NCBI GenBank assembly: GCA_046757585.1
Contig: JBHHYR010000061.1
Coordinates: 1-17,876 of the forward strand
Direction: 5' to 3'
DNA from: JBHHYR01 sp046757585
GTDB lineage: Bacteria > Desulfobacterota > Binatia > HRBIN30
Length of the DNA: 17,876 nucleotides
Shown: one piece after another, positions 16,094 through 17,876 of the stretch
Layout of the letters: each line of letters starts with the position of its first letter
Numbering within the stretch: the first letter of the stretch is position 1
Translations under genes and position numbers: made by a program
Notes under the pieces: model-generated
Databases searched by the model: none
What the model saw: the letters and a program-made list of their open reading frames with translations, nothing else
Told to the model about the DNA's origin: nothing

Positions 16094-17776
16094 TCACCGC
16101 ACCCCTTCGGGAGACCAGCCCTGCAAGGCGGCCTCGAACGCCTGCGTCTCTCGATCCCAGCGGCGGCTCTTCCAACCGAGTTCCTGTTGGAACAGCGGCC
16201 GCAGCCGGGGCACCAACTCCAGCGCCAGCGCCGGCTGCCACAGCCCGACGCGCACCCGCCGCAGGAGCAGGTCCTCGAGATGCAGCACCGCTCCGAAGGC
16301 GAGGTGCACGCGAACCTCGGCGGCACTGAGGTCCGTGCCGTCCATGAGAGGAAGTAGCTCCTTATCGCTGCGCGCGAAGCGCGGCACCCACCAGGCGGCG
16401 CCACGGAGGCGCCGCAGCATGCCCTGATTCTGCCGCGCCAGACGGGGCGCCCACCAGGCGGCGCTCCGTAGGCGGCGCGCCATGCCCTCTGCCACTGCGA
16501 CCGGCACGGAATGCGTGTCCCGCAGGCGGGCTGCCAGGTCAGGCGGCGCAAGATCCACCAGAGGGGTGCCAGCGGTGTAGCAAGGGGCCACGGTATGCCT
16601 GCGTTCGTCCGGCAAGTACTTGAGAGCCGTATTGACCGCCTCCTGTGCGGTCCGGCGCCACGTCGTCAACTTGCCGCCCGCTACGGACAGCATACCGCGC
16701 TCCTCCCAGATGTCTTCTTCCCGACTGGCCTCGGAGGGGTTCTCACTGTGCGTGTACAGGATCGGCCGAATGCCGGCGAACGCACCAACTACGTCTGCCG
16801 CCGTGAAGTGGGCGTCCGGGTACGAGGCCTGCACCGCCCGCAGAAGATAGTCCATCTCAGCGCGAGTGACCCGCGGGTCGTCCAGTGGTCCTTCGTGGTA
16901 GATGTCGGTTGTCCCCATCAGGATCCCTTCCGGGTGTGGAATTAGGAAGACCGGCCTGCCATCGTCGGGCGACGGGATGGTCACCGCCGCGTTCAAAGCA
17001 AGGCGGTCGGCACGGAAGATGATATGCGAGCCCCGCGCCGGGCGCAGGCGTGCGCCTGCCAAGCCGAAGGTGGCCCGCAACTGATCCACCCACACGCCCG
17101 CAGCGTTGATCACCAGATGACTGTGCACCTGCCTGGTTTCGCCGCTCTCCGCGTCACGGACCACGACCCCATTGATCCGGCCATCGGCATCCGTGGTCGC
17201 CTCGACGACGTCCGCACGGGTGAGGACAAAGCCGCCGTAAGCAAATCCCGTCGCAGCAACCGCCAGGGTGAGCGCTGCATCGTCAACCACCGCGTCGGTG
17301 TACGCCATGGTGCGATCCAGGTTCTCGACCGCAAGCCCAGGCGCCATCGCCTGCACTTCTTCCCGCGTCAGGTGCGTGTGCCGTTCCGAACGCCTCGTGA
17401 GCCGATCGTACATCCACAGGCCCAGATCCACCGTCCAGCCTGGGGTCCGGTCGCCCTCGCGAACCGGATACAGGAAGCGAATCGGACGCACCAGGTCGGG
17501 GTTGAGCACTAGCATGCGGTCCCGTTCCCGGCACGCGACGCGCGTGACACGGAACTGCATCTGTTTCAAATACCGCAGTCCGCCGTGGATGAGCTTCGAC
17601 GATCTCGACGACGTGCCGCAGGCAATATCCTGCCGTTCCACTAGCAACGCGCGCAGCCCGCGCTGCGCCGCATCCATGAAAATGCCGCAGCCGGTTATCC
17701 CGCCGCCGATCACGGTCACATCGAAGGTCTCGTCGAGATGGGCCAGAGCCTGCGCGCGCCAGTGGGGATGGAACAT
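16094..17776 (-). CDS. glpD: FAD-dependent glycerol-3-phosphate dehydrogenase
   Basis: Oxidises sn-glycerol 3-phosphate to dihydroxyacetone phosphate at the inner membrane and passes electrons to quinone. The 560-residue protein has the FAD-binding motif VTVIGGGITGCGI near the N-terminus, then GTSSRSSKLIHGGLRYL, the substrate-domain blocks PARGSHIIF and GTTDIYHEGPLDDPRVT, IRPIL and SVAGGKLTTWR, all diagnostic of GlpD. The C-terminal cap domain contains a tandem 21-residue repeat (residues 432-473) and so is longer than usual; E. coli GlpD has about 501 residues. The ATG at 17776 (MFHPHWRAQ) with an AGGTG site upstream is preferred over an in-frame GTG at 17812. No glpK, glpF or regulator is in view. 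It converges on the reductase gene pair. Confidence 0.95.
   Translation of the reverse strand: MFHPHWRAQALAHLDETFDVTVIGGGITGCGIFMDAAQRGLRALLVERQDIACGTSSRSSKLIHGGLRYLKQMQFRVTRVACRERDRMLVLNPDLVRPIRFLYPVREGDRTPGWTVDLGLWMYDRLTRRSERHTHLTREEVQAMAPGLAVENLDRTMAYTDAVVDDAALTLAVAATGFAYGGFVLTRADVVEATTDADGRINGVVVRDAESGETRQVHSHLVINAAGVWVDQLRATFGLAGARLRPARGSHIIFRADRLALNAAVTIPSPDDGRPVFLIPHPEGILMGTTDIYHEGPLDDPRVTRAEMDYLLRAVQASYPDAHFTAADVVGAFAGIRPILYTHSENPSEASREEDIWEERGMLSVAGGKLTTWRRTAQEAVNTALKYLPDERRHTVAPCYTAGTPLVDLAPPDLAARLRDTHSVPVAVAEGMARRLRSAAWWAPRLARQNQGMLRRLRGAAWWVPRFARSDKELLPLMDGTDLSAAEVRVHLAFGAVLHLEDLLLRRVRVGLWQPALALELVPRLRPLFQQELGWKSRRWDRETQAFEAALQGWSPEGVR
16358..16483 (-). repeat. Tandem 63-bp duplication inside glpD
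   Basis: Two adjacent 63-base units, 16421-16483 and 16358-16420, encode MARRLRSAAWWAPRLARQNQ-G and MLRRLRGAAWWVPRFARSDK-E. Thirteen of 21 residues are identical, and by hand count about 44 of 63 bases match, with the core CCCACCAGGCGGCGC the longest exact block. The frame is kept. The divergence shows that the duplication is not recent or that the sequence is drifting quickly. Confidence 0.8.
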
Positions 17777-17836
17777 GTCACACCTGCCGGCAGCCGATGG
17801 CACCACGGCCACCGTGAGCCCCCACCCCCCGGGGCC

Positions 17837-17869
17837 AGCTGCACCCTAGGGGCGGCGGTGGGTTGCAGC
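17837..17869. repeat. Imperfect inverted repeat upstream of glpD
   Basis: GCTGCACCC (17838-17846) and GGGTTGCAGC (17860-17869) are complementary except for one extra base. They lie about 60-95 bases upstream of the glpD ATG, where a promoter or operator would be expected. No sigma70 boxes were recognised around it. It may be an operator, a hairpin belonging to a gene beyond the window, or chance in GC-rich DNA. Confidence 0.25.
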
Positions 17870-17876
17870 CCTGTAT

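Overview
This window reads as a stretch of chromosome from a high-GC Gram-negative bacterium. Four genes point to an outer membrane with Kdo-containing lipid A (kdsB, kdsA, kdsD and two LpxL-type acyltransferases). The kdsB-pyrG-kdsA-kdsD order and a candidate selenocysteine gene suggest a deltaproteobacterial-type lineage (Desulfobacterota, Myxococcota, Binatota or similar). That placement is inference from gene content only. No phage, IS element, CRISPR, rRNA or tRNA gene was seen. There is no gene-free stretch above 300 bases; the largest is about 216 bases (12909-13124).

Left third (169-7045, minus strand): a seven-gene envelope operon reading kdsB, pyrG, kdsA, kdsD, LpxL-type acyltransferase, ferritin-like diiron protein, second LpxL-type acyltransferase. 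A good sigma70-type promoter lies just upstream of kdsB. PyrG makes CTP, which KdsB spends on CMP-Kdo. KdsD and KdsA make Kdo-8-phosphate. The acyltransferases probably add the late acyl chains of lipid A. kdsC and the Kdo transferase waaA are not in the cluster. The ferritin-like gene between the two acyltransferases is an unexpected member.

Middle (7200-12463): proS and pyrF run rightward from the same divergent intergenic region and are coupled by an ATGA overlap. Epoxyqueuosine reductase queG (minus) converges on pyrF and diverges from a CoA-transferase family III gene that carries the alpha-methylacyl-CoA racemase catalytic residues. A 103-residue TM2-like membrane protein follows behind its own promoter.

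The most interesting locus is 12576-12908. A strong Shine-Dalgarno site and a signal peptide lead into a heavy-metal-associated (HMA/MerP-like) domain whose frame is interrupted by one TGA. The TGA sits exactly where the first cysteine of the GMTCxxC metal site belongs. The frame continues through the rest of the domain, and hairpins with bacterial SECIS geometry follow the TGA. This is best read as a selenoprotein, with Sec35, that a standard gene caller would truncate or miss. TGA is an ordinary stop elsewhere in the window, so any recoding would be local.

Right third (13125-17776): a long ferredoxin-type siroheme nitrite/sulfite reductase with an extra helical C-terminal domain, then a closely linked conserved protein of unknown function. 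Converging on them is glycerol-3-phosphate dehydrogenase glpD, which contains a tandem 21-residue duplication in its C-terminal part.
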